Shown: positions 29,650 through 38,667, numbered from the stretch's first letter. The stretch: 64,000 bases of DNA from Actinomadura spongiicola (GCF_003432485.1 NZ_QVNQ01000002.1:682001-746000); one strand, 5' to 3'. The notes: a model not told the origin generated them from the sequence alone. Numbers and translations are program-made.

Positions 29650-29979
29650 GTGGATAGCTCGGAGGGCAAGGGCTGGACCTTCCTCACCAATCACGCCCGG
29701 GTCCTGATCGCGATCACCCGCGATCCGGAGCTCCGCATCCGTGACATCGCCGACGGCGTCGGCATCACGGAGCGCGCCGCCCAACTGATCGTCAATGATC
29801 TGGTCGAGGCGGGGTACCTGATCCGGCATCGAGTCGGCCGCCGCAACACCTACACGATCGATGCGGGCCGACCGTTCCGGCACCCCACCGAAGCCGACCA
29901 GCGCATCGACGCGCTTCTCAACCTGTTCACTCAGCACGACGAAGCGCCGTCGGACGCACGACGCCCTACCAGCCCGTAG
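29650..29979 (+). CDS. Winged-helix transcriptional regulator
   Basis: This 109-residue protein contains a MarR/ArsR-like winged helix: LTNHARVLIAITRDPELRIRD, then the recognition region GITERAAQLIVNDLVEAGYL and the wing RHRVGRRNTYTID. GGAGG at 29637-29641 supports GTG 29650, 8 nt downstream. There is no ligand domain. It diverges from the ligA gene and precedes the STAS-domain gene by 17 bp, with which it is probably cotranscribed. The target is unknown. Confidence 0.8.
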   Translation: MDSSEGKGWTFLTNHARVLIAITRDPELRIRDIADGVGITERAAQLIVNDLVEAGYLIRHRVGRRNTYTIDAGRPFRHPTEADQRIDALLNLFTQHDEAPSDARRPTSP

Positions 29980-29996
29980 ACCTCAGGTAGCCTCTC

Positions 29997-30386
29997 GTGA
30001 AAGCTGAGTCCTCCCTCACTGTCCAGACGTCGGATCTGGCTGGCTACGCCCTGGTGGCCGTGTCCGGGTCGATCGACGCCCACACTCATCCCCTCCTGGC
30101 CGAGCAGTTGGAGCAGGCGGTCACCGCGACCCGCCTGGCGGTGATCGTGGACATGACCGATGTGCGCTTCTGCGACTCCAGCGGCCTGAACACCTTCGCC
30201 CGCGCGTATCTTCGCGCCGACGCACGCGGCGTCAGCCTGGTCGCCGCCGGACTGCAGGACCGTGTCCATCGGGTCTTCACCATCACCGGTCTGGACTACG
30301 GCGTCCACCTGCAACCCGACGTGGAGACCGCCGTGCGGTGGCTCGAGAACGGCACCATGGACCGCCAACCCGAACGATCCCCTTGA
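29997..30386 (+). CDS. STAS-domain anti-sigma factor antagonist
   Basis: This 129-residue single-domain STAS protein resembles SpoIIAA/RsbV antagonists, which release sigma factors by binding anti-sigma kinases. The fold signature VSGSIDAHTHPLL, then VIVDMTDVRFCDSSGLNTF, is present. The phosphorylatable serine is one of the two in DSSGL. No anti-sigma kinase or sigma factor gene is adjacent, so its partner is elsewhere. It follows the winged-helix gene closely and is followed 10 bp later by copy B of the dispersed repeat. Confidence 0.9.
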   Translation: MKAESSLTVQTSDLAGYALVAVSGSIDAHTHPLLAEQLEQAVTATRLAVIVDMTDVRFCDSSGLNTFARAYLRADARGVSLVAAGLQDRVHRVFTITGLDYGVHLQPDVETAVRWLENGTMDRQPERSP

Positions 30387-30395
30387 AGCGTGTTT

Positions 30396-30556
30396 ATTGC
30401 AGGACGGCCCACTTCGCTCGCCTGGCGGCTCGCTGCGTGAGCGTTCCCGGGGCGTACGCGCATCGCTTCGCGATCCGCCCGGTTTCGCTCGCCTTCGGCG
30501 TCGCTGCACCGGGCAGGTAACGCGTTCGCGTGTGGGGCTGGGGCCCTGGCGAGACA
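30396..30556. repeat. Dispersed intergenic repeat, copy B
   Basis: This matches copy A at 4943-5102 over its whole length, with scattered substitutions. It begins ATTGCAGGAC 10 bp after the STAS stop, just as copy A begins at the HAD stop. The remaining gap to 30795 shows nothing I can identify apart from a short AT-rich TTAATAAAG at about 30761. Confidence 0.75.
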
Positions 30557-30795
30557 GTGACTCTCAATGTCTGCTTCTTGGTGCCGGATCGGGTGAGTTG
30601 GACGTGTCCGAGTGGCGTCGAGCGCTTGTCTGAGGGTTCGTGTTGCGGCCGGGGTGTTGGTATGCCGTCGTCCGTTCCGTTCGGGGGGTGCTGCGGGGGT
30701 GAAGGTCGTTCGGATGCACGGGCCGGGGGTCGTCGGACGGTGGTGTTCGCTGCCGGGACGTTAATAAAGCCGTGTTGGGCGGGTAAAGCGTCGCC

Positions 30796-31836
30796 ATGCG
30801 GATCGGTGTGTTGGACGTGGGGTCGAACTCGGCCCATCTGAAGGTGGTGGATCTGGTCGCGGGCGGAGCGCCGCGCCCCCTCGCGGCGGTCAAGCGCCCG
30901 ACCCGGCTGGCCGAGGCGATCGACGCCGACGGCGTGGTCGGGGAGGACGCGGTGTGCCGCCTGGTCGGCTCGGTCGGCGAGGCGGTCCGCGCGGCGGGCG
31001 CGTACGGGGCCGGGGAGCTGATCGCGTTCGCGACCTCGGCGGTACGGGACGCGGCCAACCAACAGCAGATAGTCGCGCAGGTCGAGGCGGTGACCGGGGT
31101 ACGGCTCGGATTCCTGTCCGGAAGGGACGAGGCGCGGCTGACGTTCCTCGCCGCCCGTGCCTGGTACGGCTGGTCGGCCGGACGGCTGCTGCTGGCCGAC
31201 ATCGGCGGCGGATCACTGGAGATCGCGCACGGCGAGGGGCAGGAACCGGCGCTGGCGGTGTCGCTGCCGCTCGGCGCGGGCCGGCTCACCCGCGCCCATC
31301 TGCCGGGCGACCCGCCCGCCCGTAAGGACGTGCACCGGCTCCGCGCCCACGTGTACGAGCGGCTCGCCGATATCTGCGCGCAGGTCAAGGAGGACCTCGA
31401 CGGTCGGCCGTCCGTCCGGCCGGTGGCGACGTCCAAGACCTTCACGCAGCTGGCCCGCCTCACCGGGGCGCCCAAACGCAAGGCCGGCCCGTACGCGCGG
31501 CGGGAGTTGAGACTGGACCGCCTCCGCGAGCAGATCCCCGTCCTGGCCGACAGGTGCGCCGAGGCCAGGGCCAAGCTGCGCGGCGTGTCACGGCCGCGGG
31601 CGCCGCAGATCCTGGCCGGCGCGATCGTCGCCGAGGCGCTCATGACCACGTTGGGGCTCGACCGGGTCGACATCTGCCCGTGGGCCATCCGCGAGGGCCT
31701 GATGATCCGGCGACTCCAGGCGATGACCGACCCCGCGGCCGCCGACGAGGAGACCGCGCACCTCACCCAGGCCGTGCCGGTGTTCCCCGCGCCGGGACGG
31801 CCGTCTCTGCGACCGGTGCCCTCACTCAGCGCCTGA
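30796..31836 (+). CDS. Ppx/GppA phosphatase family protein
   Basis: This 346-residue actin-fold enzyme opens with the phosphate-1 motif VLDVGSNSAHL and has the phosphate-2 motif ADIGGGSLEIAHG near residue 135. The family degrades inorganic polyphosphate or converts pppGpp to ppGpp. Actinobacteria normally carry two such short paralogues, and this lacks the C-terminal HD-like domain of E. coli Ppx. The start is ATG. It is convergent with the small minus-strand gene, the two stops being 11 bp apart. Confidence 0.88.
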   Translation: MRIGVLDVGSNSAHLKVVDLVAGGAPRPLAAVKRPTRLAEAIDADGVVGEDAVCRLVGSVGEAVRAAGAYGAGELIAFATSAVRDAANQQQIVAQVEAVTGVRLGFLSGRDEARLTFLAARAWYGWSAGRLLLADIGGGSLEIAHGEGQEPALAVSLPLGAGRLTRAHLPGDPPARKDVHRLRAHVYERLADICAQVKEDLDGRPSVRPVATSKTFTQLARLTGAPKRKAGPYARRELRLDRLREQIPVLADRCAEARAKLRGVSRPRAPQILAGAIVAEALMTTLGLDRVDICPWAIREGLMIRRLQAMTDPAAADEETAHLTQAVPVFPAPGRPSLRPVPSLSA

Positions 31837-31847
31837 CACCCCCGGCC

Positions 31848-32114
31848 TCACTCCGCTTCGCGGCGGAGCCTCGCCGCGATGGCGTAGTCGATCTGGACGT
31901 CGCGGTAGACGACGCCTTCCCTGACCTCGTCCGGCAGGTTGGTGCGGTCGCTTCCGGACGTGGACTCGTCGTCGGCGTTCCCGGAGAATTCCACGGAGTT
32001 GTGCGGCACCACGTCGAAGCGCATCTCGTCGGCCTTCACCCGGGCGGTGAAGAGAATGTCCGCCGTGCGCCGGAGCTCGGCGCCGGGACGCTCGCCCTGA
32101 TCACGTTCGTTCAT
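31848..32114 (-). CDS. Small conserved protein of unknown function
   Basis: This 88-residue acidic protein has no membrane helix and no motif I recognise. One recognisable stretch is ADILFTARVKADEMRFDVVP. Its ATG overlaps the stop of the upstream repeat-protein gene (ATGA), so it is translationally coupled and most likely belongs to the same function. It is the last gene of the minus-strand group 34393-31848. Third-position GC is high, supporting a real gene. Confidence 0.7.
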   Translation of the reverse strand: MNERDQGERPGAELRRTADILFTARVKADEMRFDVVPHNSVEFSGNADDESTSGSDRTNLPDEVREGVVYRDVQIDYAIAARLRREAE

Positions 32115-33172
32115 TTCGAGCCGGCTCGCTGAGAGATCGTCCGGAGCAGCGCCTGCCCGAGGTCGCGCACGGACGCCCCGGTCTCGTGGAGAGCGGTCTT
32201 GAGGGCCGTTATGTCCTGATCGCCGTTGGACGTTCCGGTGTCTTCCGGCTCCTGGTCGGTGTCGGGCCCCTTGTCGTCCTGAGCCGTGCCGTCGGTCGTG
32301 TCCTTGGCCGCCTCCGCTGCTTGGCCCACGCCTTCCCCGGCGCCACCACCGACGTCGCGAACGGCACCACCCGCACCCTCCCCGACGTCCTTGGCCGCTT
32401 GGCCGGTGCCCTCCCCGACGTCTTCGACGGCTTGCCCGGTGCCTTTCCCGACGTCGCTTGCCGCTTGCCCGGTGCCTTTCCCGACGTCCTTGGCGGCTTG
32501 TCCGGTGCCTTCTCCGACGTCTTCGACCGCTTGTCCGGTGCCTTCTCCGACGTCTTCGACCGCTTGGCCGGTGCCCGCCCCAACGTCCTCGACCGCTTGG
32601 CCGGTGCCCGCCCCAACGTCCTCGACCGCTTGGCCGGTGCCCTCTCCGACCTCTTCGACCGCTTGGCCGGTGCCCTCTCCGACGTCTTCGACGGCGCTTC
32701 TCGCGCCGCGGCCGACCTCGCCCACCGCGGTGCGGGTGCCGGCGCCCAGGTCGCGCGCCGCCGCCTCCACGCCGCGTCCGACATGCCGGAGGAGGTCGGG
32801 GTTGCGGTCGAGAGTCGTCAGGACGCGGTTCACGATCACGGCCACGTTGTCGAGCCGGACTTCCAACTGCGCCTGCGCCTCGACGCCCTTGATCTCCAGC
32901 TTGACGTTGCCGAGGAACACGTCCGCGCCGACGTTCAGCCTGAGCAGGTCGAGGACCGCGGCGGCGAGCGAGACATGCGCCTCCAGGTCCCGGACCTCAA
33001 TGGAGATCTCCTCCACCTTGAGCTGCGGAACGTCGAGATAGACGTCCGGACCTTCGACGGCGGGTGGCCGTTCGTCCGCTTTCAGGGTCGTGCCGGTGAG
33101 GTTCTCGGTTTCACCCTCGGATTCGTTGCGCTCCGGTTCCGGGTCCGTGTTGCCGGACGTGCTGTCGCCCAT
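32111..33172 (-). CDS. Protein with twelve 11-residue repeats
   Basis: From ATG 33172 (preceded by GGGGGAAACG) this gives 353 residues. Residues 1-140 form a conserved part with VYLDVPQLKVEEISIEVRDL and DVFLGNVKLEIKGVEAQAQL. Residues 149-280 or so are about twelve copies of an 11-residue unit, consensus AVEDVGEGTGQ, encoded by 33-bp DNA repeats at about 32340-32730. Eleven-residue periodicity is that of LEA-type amphipathic helices, which protect proteins or coat surfaces. The tail is acidic with TISQRAGSK at the end. It follows the SRPBCC gene by 93 bp and overlaps the next gene. The function is inferred only from the repeat type. Confidence 0.75.
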   Translation of the reverse strand: MGDSTSGNTDPEPERNESEGETENLTGTTLKADERPPAVEGPDVYLDVPQLKVEEISIEVRDLEAHVSLAAAVLDLLRLNVGADVFLGNVKLEIKGVEAQAQLEVRLDNVAVIVNRVLTTLDRNPDLLRHVGRGVEAAARDLGAGTRTAVGEVGRGARSAVEDVGEGTGQAVEEVGEGTGQAVEDVGAGTGQAVEDVGAGTGQAVEDVGEGTGQAVEDVGEGTGQAAKDVGKGTGQAASDVGKGTGQAVEDVGEGTGQAAKDVGEGAGGAVRDVGGGAGEGVGQAAEAAKDTTDGTAQDDKGPDTDQEPEDTGTSNGDQDITALKTALHETGASVRDLGQALLRTISQRAGSK

Positions 33173-33265
33173 CGTTTCCCCCGATGCTCGGCTTGCCCGT
33201 CGCATGGACCATCGCATCCACAGGTGTACATGCCCCCGTCACCGGTACCCTCACCAGCGAGAACG

Positions 33266-34393
33266 TCACCTTTCGGTGCGCGCTGCGCCCGCGTGTTCCC
33301 GATCCTCCGTGCGGTCCCGATCCTCCGTGCGGTCCCGATCCTCCGCGTGGCCCCGGTCGTCCGCGTGGTCCCGGTCGTCCGCGTGGTCCCGGTCGTCCGC
33401 GTGGTCCCCATCCTCCGCGCGGTCCTGGTCGTCCGCCTGCTTCTGGTCGTCTTCGCGGGCCTGGTCGTCTTCGCGGGCCCGGTCGTCCTCGTGGGACTCG
33501 GTTCCCTTCTCCTCTTCGACGGCCTCCTCGTGCGTCTTGACCACCTCGCCGTCGCGGATCTCGCCGCGCCAGCCCTCGACCTCGTCCTGTTGCAGGATCG
33601 TCTGCGTCATCATGTGCCGCTTGATGTGCTTGAAGTCGAGGCGCAGCCGACGCCCCTGGGCGCGCCACAGGTTCGCGGTCTTCTCCATGAAGCCGTTGGG
33701 GTGGTACTCGGCCACCAGCAGGATCCGGGTCATGGAGGGTGCCAGCTCGTGGAAGGTCACGGCGCCGTCCACGTAACCCTTGGCGCCCTTGGACTTCCAG
33801 ACGATCCGCTCGTCGGGGACCTGCTCGATGATCGTGGACTCCCAGTTGCGGTGCGACCAGAAGACCTGCGCCCTCCAGTTGAGCTTCTCGTCGGACTCCT
33901 GCTCGACGCTCTCCACCTTCTTGGTGAAGCTCGGGTAGTCCGAGAAGCGCGTCCACTGGTCATAGGCCACGCGTCGCGGAAGCCCCACATCGACCTGTTC
34001 GACGATGTTGGTGGACTTCACCTTCCCCGCGTCCCCGCCGTTGCCGCCGTCCTTGCCCTCCTTGCCGTCCTTACCGCCACCGAGGCCCGCGGCCTTCTTC
34101 AGCTTCTCCGCACCGGTCTTGACCACGCCCTGGCCGGACGAGTCGTCCGGGGAGACCTGTTCCGCGAGCTTCTCCGCGCCGACGGCCGCCGCCTTCTTAC
34201 CGGCGGCTTTCGCGCGGCCGTCCGCGGCGTCGTTCAGCCGCCGGCTCAGACCTCCGATTCCTCCGCTGGTCTTCTGCAAGGCCCGTATCATCAGCGCCCG
34301 GACGAACGCCCGGCCCGCTTCCTTGAGCTCCTCCGTCGGTAGAACCTGGATGGTCTTGTCGTCGCCGCGGTCTCCGGCGCCTGCCTCCGTCAT
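33266..34393 (-). CDS. SRPBCC (START-like) domain protein with acidic hexapeptide tail
   Basis: This 375-residue protein begins with an acidic start and a helical, Lys/Gly-rich linker (about 1-125). A polyketide-cyclase-like SRPBCC domain (about 128-285) follows: STNIVEQVDVGLPRRVAYDQ, WRAQVFWSHRNWESTIIEQ, VWKSKGAKGYVDGAVTFHEL. Such proteins occur, to my knowledge, in actinobacterial gas-vesicle clusters, but no gvpA or other gvp gene is in this window. The C-terminal 80 residues are DRDHAD-type hexapeptide repeats encoded by 18-bp DNA repeats (about 33310-33420). ATG 34393 is taken; the GGAGGAG further upstream is too far to confirm it. Confidence 0.78.
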   Translation of the reverse strand: MTEAGAGDRGDDKTIQVLPTEELKEAGRAFVRALMIRALQKTSGGIGGLSRRLNDAADGRAKAAGKKAAAVGAEKLAEQVSPDDSSGQGVVKTGAEKLKKAAGLGGGKDGKEGKDGGNGGDAGKVKSTNIVEQVDVGLPRRVAYDQWTRFSDYPSFTKKVESVEQESDEKLNWRAQVFWSHRNWESTIIEQVPDERIVWKSKGAKGYVDGAVTFHELAPSMTRILLVAEYHPNGFMEKTANLWRAQGRRLRLDFKHIKRHMMTQTILQQDEVEGWRGEIRDGEVVKTHEEAVEEEKGTESHEDDRAREDDQAREDDQKQADDQDRAEDGDHADDRDHADDRDHADDRGHAEDRDRTEDRDRTEDREHAGAARTER

Positions 34394-34632
34394 GATCAAC
34401 ACTTCGCTCGGTAGACGTATCTCCTCCTGCCCGCCATAACCGAAAAACCCGGACCAAAACGACAAATGGTGCGCCGACCAGCGCGAACTCAAGATCATTC
34501 ATGGGTCGGGCGGCCTGGTGGACACCGTGCCGCCTCGGGAGCGCCTCGACACCGGCGGCGCCGGCGCCGTTTGGAGAGGACGCCCGGGGTATCGCCCTTG
34601 CACGGAGTCGACTGATCAATGAGGAGCCGCCG

Positions 34633-35238
34633 ATGCGCGCCGTGGTGATCAACTGCACGTTGAAACGCTCGCCGGAGACGTCCAACACCGAGGCGCTCGC
34701 GGCGGTCGTGGAGGAGGCGCTGCGAGGCCGGGGTGTCGAGGTGGAGAACATCCGGGCCGTGGACCTGGACATCCCGCCGGGCGTGGAGACCGACCTCGGC
34801 GAGGGCGATCCATGGCCCGCCGTGCACCGGTCGCTGCTGGAGTCGGAGATCCTCATCCTGGCGTCGCCGACCTGGGCGGGGCAGCCGTCCTCGATCGCCC
34901 AGCGGGTGATCGAGCGGATGGACGCGATGCTGTCGGAGACCGACGACGACGGCCGTCCGGTGGCCTTCAACCGAGTCGCCGGGGTGATCGTGACCGGCAA
35001 CGAGGACGGCGCCCACCACGTGATCAACAACCTGAGTGGCGCGCTCAACGAGTTCGGCTACACGATTCCGGGACAGGCGTGGACCTACTGGAACCGCGGC
35101 CCCGGCCCCGGGCCCAGCTATCTGGAGAGCGAGGAGGGCCGGGACTGGTCGGAGAGCACCGGCCGGGCGATGGCCTCCAACCTGGTCGCCGCCGCCTCGG
35201 CGCTGGCGGCGAACCCGATTCCCCCTCCGCCGTCCTGA
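34633..35238 (+). CDS. NADPH-dependent FMN reductase / flavodoxin-fold protein
   Basis: The product has 201 residues from ATG 34633, with GAGGAG at 34621-34626. The flavodoxin-like fold is shown by the opening strand MRAVVINCTLKRSPETSNTE (FMN phosphate loop) and the later LASPTWAGQPSSIAQRVIERM. It likely reduces FMN or a quinone in the cytoplasm with NAD(P)H. The longer frame upstream has no family match. It diverges from the SRPBCC gene and precedes the carboxylate-amine ligase by 91 bp. Confidence 0.88.
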   Translation: MRAVVINCTLKRSPETSNTEALAAVVEEALRGRGVEVENIRAVDLDIPPGVETDLGEGDPWPAVHRSLLESEILILASPTWAGQPSSIAQRVIERMDAMLSETDDDGRPVAFNRVAGVIVTGNEDGAHHVINNLSGALNEFGYTIPGQAWTYWNRGPGPGPSYLESEEGRDWSESTGRAMASNLVAAASALAANPIPPPPS

Positions 35239-35329
35239 GGGTTCGGGGGATTTCGTTCGGCGTACGGACGCGGGCCGGGGCCTGTCGCGTCCGACCTCAC
35301 CGTGGAGAGGCGGCTTGGAGGCATCTGAC

Positions 35330-36496
35330 GTGGAGACGCACGCCCGGAAACCGGGCGTGAGCATCGGGGTGGAAGAGGAGTTCCTGCTGGTCGACGCGGA
35401 GTCGCGGCGGTGCGTTCCGCGTGCCGAACAGGTTCTCGCGGTGGCGGGACGGCATCGGTGGCACGAGTCCGGCGGCGGGTTTCATGGGGAGTTGTCGGTC
35501 GCGCAGGTGGAGGCGGCGACTGGAGCGTGCGGGGAACTGGCCGACCTGTGGACGCAGGTGCGGTACGGGCGGGCGAGCCTGACGAAGGCGGCGCGTGCGT
35601 GCGGTGCGCGTCCGGTGTCGGCGGGGACGCCAGTACTGGACGGCCCGCCACCGCCGATCACACGGGGCGAGCGCTTCACCGCGATCGCGGCGCTGTACGG
35701 GGACATCGTGGCGGACTACCAGGCGTGCGGCTGCCACGTCCATGTCGGCGTCCCCGACCGGGAGACGGCTGTGGCGGTGGTGAACCATCTCCGGCCGTGG
35801 CTGGCCACGCTGCTGGCATTGTCGGTGAACTCTCCGTTCGACCACGGCCGTGTCTCGGCGTACGCGGGCCGCCGGATGACGCAGATCGTCCGGTTTCCGG
35901 GCGCGGGCGTCCCGCCGTACGCGGCGTCGGCGGCCGAGTACGACGAGCGGGTGGCGGCGTTGGTGGAGGCGGGCGTGCTGGTGGACGAGGCGATGACGTT
36001 CTGGCTGGCGCGGCCGTCGCCGCGGTGGCCGACCGTGGAGGTGCGGGTGGCGGACGCGGCGGCGACCGCCGACGAGACGGTGCTCCATGCCGCGCTGGTG
36101 CGGGGCCTGGTCCGCACGGCCCTGACCGACCTGACGGCCGGGCGGGAGGCCCGCGACGTCGACGCGCAGGTCTGCGCGGCGGCGCTGTGGAACGCGGCCC
36201 GGCACGGGATGGACGGCCCCGGCCTGGACCCGTTCACGCGCCGGGCCGTCCCGGCCTGGCGCCTGCTGGACGACCTGGTCGCCCACGTCCGCCCGGCCCT
36301 GGCCGACCTCGGTGACCTCGACGCGGTGCTCGCCCTGCTGGAAGGCGTGCGCCGGGAGGGTACGGGCGCTGACCGGCAGCGCCGCGCCGCCGGGCGGCAC
36401 GGCCCCCGCGCGGTGGTGGACATGCTCGCCGACCAGACCGAGTCGGGCGTTCTGATCACGCCCGGCGCGGACGTCTTCACCCGCGATCCGAGGTGA
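35330..36496 (+). CDS. Carboxylate-amine ligase, GCS2 / YbdK family
   Basis: This 388-residue ATP-dependent ligase belongs to the glutamate-cysteine ligase 2 family. The signature VSIGVEEEFLLVD opens the domain, and the substrate/metal region is CGCHVHVGVPDRETAV. YbdK-type members join glutamate to an amine; the true substrate is unknown here. GGAGG at 35317-35321 lies 8 nt before the chosen GTG 35330; a TTG at 35315 is less likely. It leads after 86 bp to the iron-redox gene in the same direction. It could also be an EgtA-like enzyme, but no other ergothioneine genes are adjacent. Confidence 0.85.
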   Translation: METHARKPGVSIGVEEEFLLVDAESRRCVPRAEQVLAVAGRHRWHESGGGFHGELSVAQVEAATGACGELADLWTQVRYGRASLTKAARACGARPVSAGTPVLDGPPPPITRGERFTAIAALYGDIVADYQACGCHVHVGVPDRETAVAVVNHLRPWLATLLALSVNSPFDHGRVSAYAGRRMTQIVRFPGAGVPPYAASAAEYDERVAALVEAGVLVDEAMTFWLARPSPRWPTVEVRVADAAATADETVLHAALVRGLVRTALTDLTAGREARDVDAQVCAAALWNAARHGMDGPGLDPFTRRAVPAWRLLDDLVAHVRPALADLGDLDAVLALLEGVRREGTGADRQRRAAGRHGPRAVVDMLADQTESGVLITPGADVFTRDPR

Positions 36497-36582
36497 TCAG
36501 AGCAGGTCTAGGGACGAATTGGGCGTATGGGACGCGCGTGAACGGGTACCGGATCGCGGAAACCGAGGCGACGGAGGAGACC

Positions 36583-37686
36583 ATGACCGTTCGACACGCT
36601 CCGACACCGATCGTGGAGCGGACGAGGGCGGCGACGCCGACACTTCCCGCCGCACGCGGACCGCTGTCCAGGGCGGTGGTGGAGACGCTGGCCGCGGGCC
36701 CGCGCCCACCGGACGTCCCGGCCCGCTCGCCCGCCGTCCGCGAAGCCGTCACCTCGGCCGACCCCTACGGCGAAGACCTGCAACTGGCGCTCCACACCTG
36801 TTTCGAACTGCACTACCGAGGCTTCACCGGAGTTGACCCGGACTGGGAGTGGGAGCCCGGGCTGCTGCGGTTGCGCGGGGCGATGGAGGCGGTGTTCCTG
36901 GACGCGCTGCGCCGGGACACGGCGAGCGCTCCGGGCGCGAAGGAGCCCGACGCCGACGTGGACGCGGCGCTCCGGGACCTGCTGACCGAGCCGATCGACG
37001 GGCACGGCGTCACGCACCACCTGCAAGACCGAGGGGAGTGGTGGCAACTGCGGGAACACGCGGCACACCGGTCGGTGTACCACCTGAAGGAGGCCGACCC
37101 GCACGCCTGGGTGGTGCCCCGGCTGCGCGGACGCGCCAAGACGGCGCTGGTGGCGGTGGAACACGACGAGTTCGGCGGCGGCCGCCCGGAGATGATCCAC
37201 CAGGGGCTGTACGCCGACCTGCTCGACGACCTCGGCCTCGACTCCTCCTACGGCGCCTACGTGGACGCGGCCCCCGCGGTGATGCTGGCGACGGTGAACA
37301 TGATGTCGCTCTTCGGCCTGCGACGCTCGCTGCGGGGCGCGATGGTCGGGCACTTCGCCGCGGCGGAGATCACCACCGCCCCGTCGGCGCGGCGGATGGC
37401 GCGCGCCCTGGACCGCCTGGGCGGCGGCCCCCGGGCCCGCCTGTTCTACACCGAGCACATCGAGGCCGACGCCGTCCACGAGCAGGTGCTGCGCCACGAC
37501 GTGATCGGCGGACTGCTCGCCGACGAACCGGAGCTGGCACCCGACGTGGTGCTGGGCGTGCGGGCCACCGTCCTGCTGGAGGACCGCCTCGCCTCCCACA
37601 TCCTCGGATGCTGGCGGTCGGGACGTTCGTCGCTGCGCCATCCGCTGCCCGCGACCCCCGCCCCCGAGGGGACGGTGGGGCGATGA
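36583..37686 (+). CDS. Iron-containing redox enzyme, heme-oxygenase-like fold
   Basis: This is a 367-residue helical protein. A conserved N-terminal block (DPYGEDLQLALHTCFELHYRGF) is followed by a core with the ligands expected of heme-oxygenase-like diiron oxidases: AVEHDEFGGGRPEMIHQGLY and later FYTEHIEADAVHEQVLRHD, with repeated Glu/His pairs. ATG 36583 has GGAGGAGA just before it. The stop overlaps the start of the methyltransferase gene, and the CDGSH iron-sulfur gene follows, so the three are one operon, a grouping seen in many actinobacteria as far as I recall. The substrate is unknown. Confidence 0.8.
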   Translation: MTVRHAPTPIVERTRAATPTLPAARGPLSRAVVETLAAGPRPPDVPARSPAVREAVTSADPYGEDLQLALHTCFELHYRGFTGVDPDWEWEPGLLRLRGAMEAVFLDALRRDTASAPGAKEPDADVDAALRDLLTEPIDGHGVTHHLQDRGEWWQLREHAAHRSVYHLKEADPHAWVVPRLRGRAKTALVAVEHDEFGGGRPEMIHQGLYADLLDDLGLDSSYGAYVDAAPAVMLATVNMMSLFGLRRSLRGAMVGHFAAAEITTAPSARRMARALDRLGGGPRARLFYTEHIEADAVHEQVLRHDVIGGLLADEPELAPDVVLGVRATVLLEDRLASHILGCWRSGRSSLRHPLPATPAPEGTVGR

Positions 37687-38372
37687 TGCTACTTCGCCCT
37701 CCGGGGGTGTACCGGCCGCAGGCCGACACGCGGCTGCTGGCCGAGGCGCTGCGCGGCGTCGACGTTTCGGCCGGAGCGCGGTTGCTGGAACTCGGCACCG
37801 GAACCGGCGCCGTGGCGGTGAGCGCGGCGCGCGGGGGCTGCGACGTCGTGGCGGTGGACAAGTCGACGCGGGCGGTGCTGGCGGCCCAGTTCAACGCGCG
37901 GGTCCGCGGGCTCAACGTCCGGGTCCTGCGCGGCGACCTGTTCACACCGGTGGCGGGGGAGGTGTTCGACGTGATCGTCGCCAACCCGCCCTATGTGCCC
38001 GGCGACACCGATCCGGCGGCGGCCCGGGGCCGCGCCCGCGCCTGGGAGGCCGGGCCGGGCGGCCGGGCGATCCTGGACCGGATCTGCCGCGCCGCCCCCG
38101 ACCATCTGACCCCGTCCGGGACGCTGCTGGTCGTGCACTCGGCCCTGAACGGGGTCGCGGCGACGCTCGTCGCGCTCCGCGGGGCGGGCATGCGGGCCCA
38201 GGTGGTGGCTCGGCGTCGGGAGCCGTTCGGCCCGGTGATGCGGGGCCGCGCGGGAACGCTACGGGCCCGGGGGCTGCTGCGTCCCGGGCAGAAACACGAG
38301 GACCTGGTGGTGATCCGCGCCGACCGGGTCGTGACGGAGGTGGAACATGGACACGGACGCCAGGCGGCCTGA
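37683..38372 (+). CDS. HemK2/MTQ2-type methyltransferase
   Basis: This 229-residue class I SAM-dependent methyltransferase has the SAM-binding LLELGTGTGAVAV at about 34-46 and the catalytic NPPY at residues 101-104, the signature of enzymes that methylate Gln, Asn or exocyclic amines. HemK2-like members modify release-factor Gln in other domains of life, but the target here is unknown, and bacterial RF methylation is usually by PrmC. It overlaps the upstream iron-redox gene by 4 bp and the downstream CDGSH gene by 26 bp, so the three are tightly coupled. Confidence 0.85.
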   Translation: MMLLRPPGVYRPQADTRLLAEALRGVDVSAGARLLELGTGTGAVAVSAARGGCDVVAVDKSTRAVLAAQFNARVRGLNVRVLRGDLFTPVAGEVFDVIVANPPYVPGDTDPAAARGRARAWEAGPGGRAILDRICRAAPDHLTPSGTLLVVHSALNGVAATLVALRGAGMRAQVVARRREPFGPVMRGRAGTLRARGLLRPGQKHEDLVVIRADRVVTEVEHGHGRQAA

Positions 38373-38625
38373 GCCCGCCCTCCGACCGGCGAACGGAACG
38401 CCCGTCGGGGGCCGGAAGCCGCCACGAGTACGGATCATCCCGGGGGGACCGATCCTGGTGGAAGGGCCGGTCGAGGTCGTCCTGGACGACGGCGCCACCG
38501 TGACGTCGGACCGTTTCCTGGTGGCGCTCTGCGCGTGCCGCCGCAGCCGCGCCTTCCCGTTCTGCGACACCAGCCATCGCCGCCGTGTCCGCACCACACC
38601 ACCGGACGGCGAGACCCCTGCCTGA
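38347..38625 (+). CDS. CDGSH-type iron-sulfur protein
   Basis: This 92-residue protein has the full CDGSH ligand set CACRRSRAFPFCDTSH: Cys62, Cys64, Cys73 and His77, which bind a labile 2Fe-2S cluster. The protein is small and soluble, so it probably transfers electrons or clusters to the iron-redox partner upstream. ATG 38347 overlaps the end of the methyltransferase gene. It is the last gene of the three-gene cassette. Confidence 0.9.
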   Translation: MDTDARRPEPALRPANGTPVGGRKPPRVRIIPGGPILVEGPVEVVLDDGATVTSDRFLVALCACRRSRAFPFCDTSHRRRVRTTPPDGETPA

Positions 38626-38667
38626 CCGGTGAACGCGATGCGAGCACGGCCGGCGCCCGCTCTGATG

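Noticed and set aside
34501..34632. Longer start for the FMN reductase gene
   Set aside because: The extension has no flavodoxin similarity, and GAGGAG directly precedes ATG 34633.
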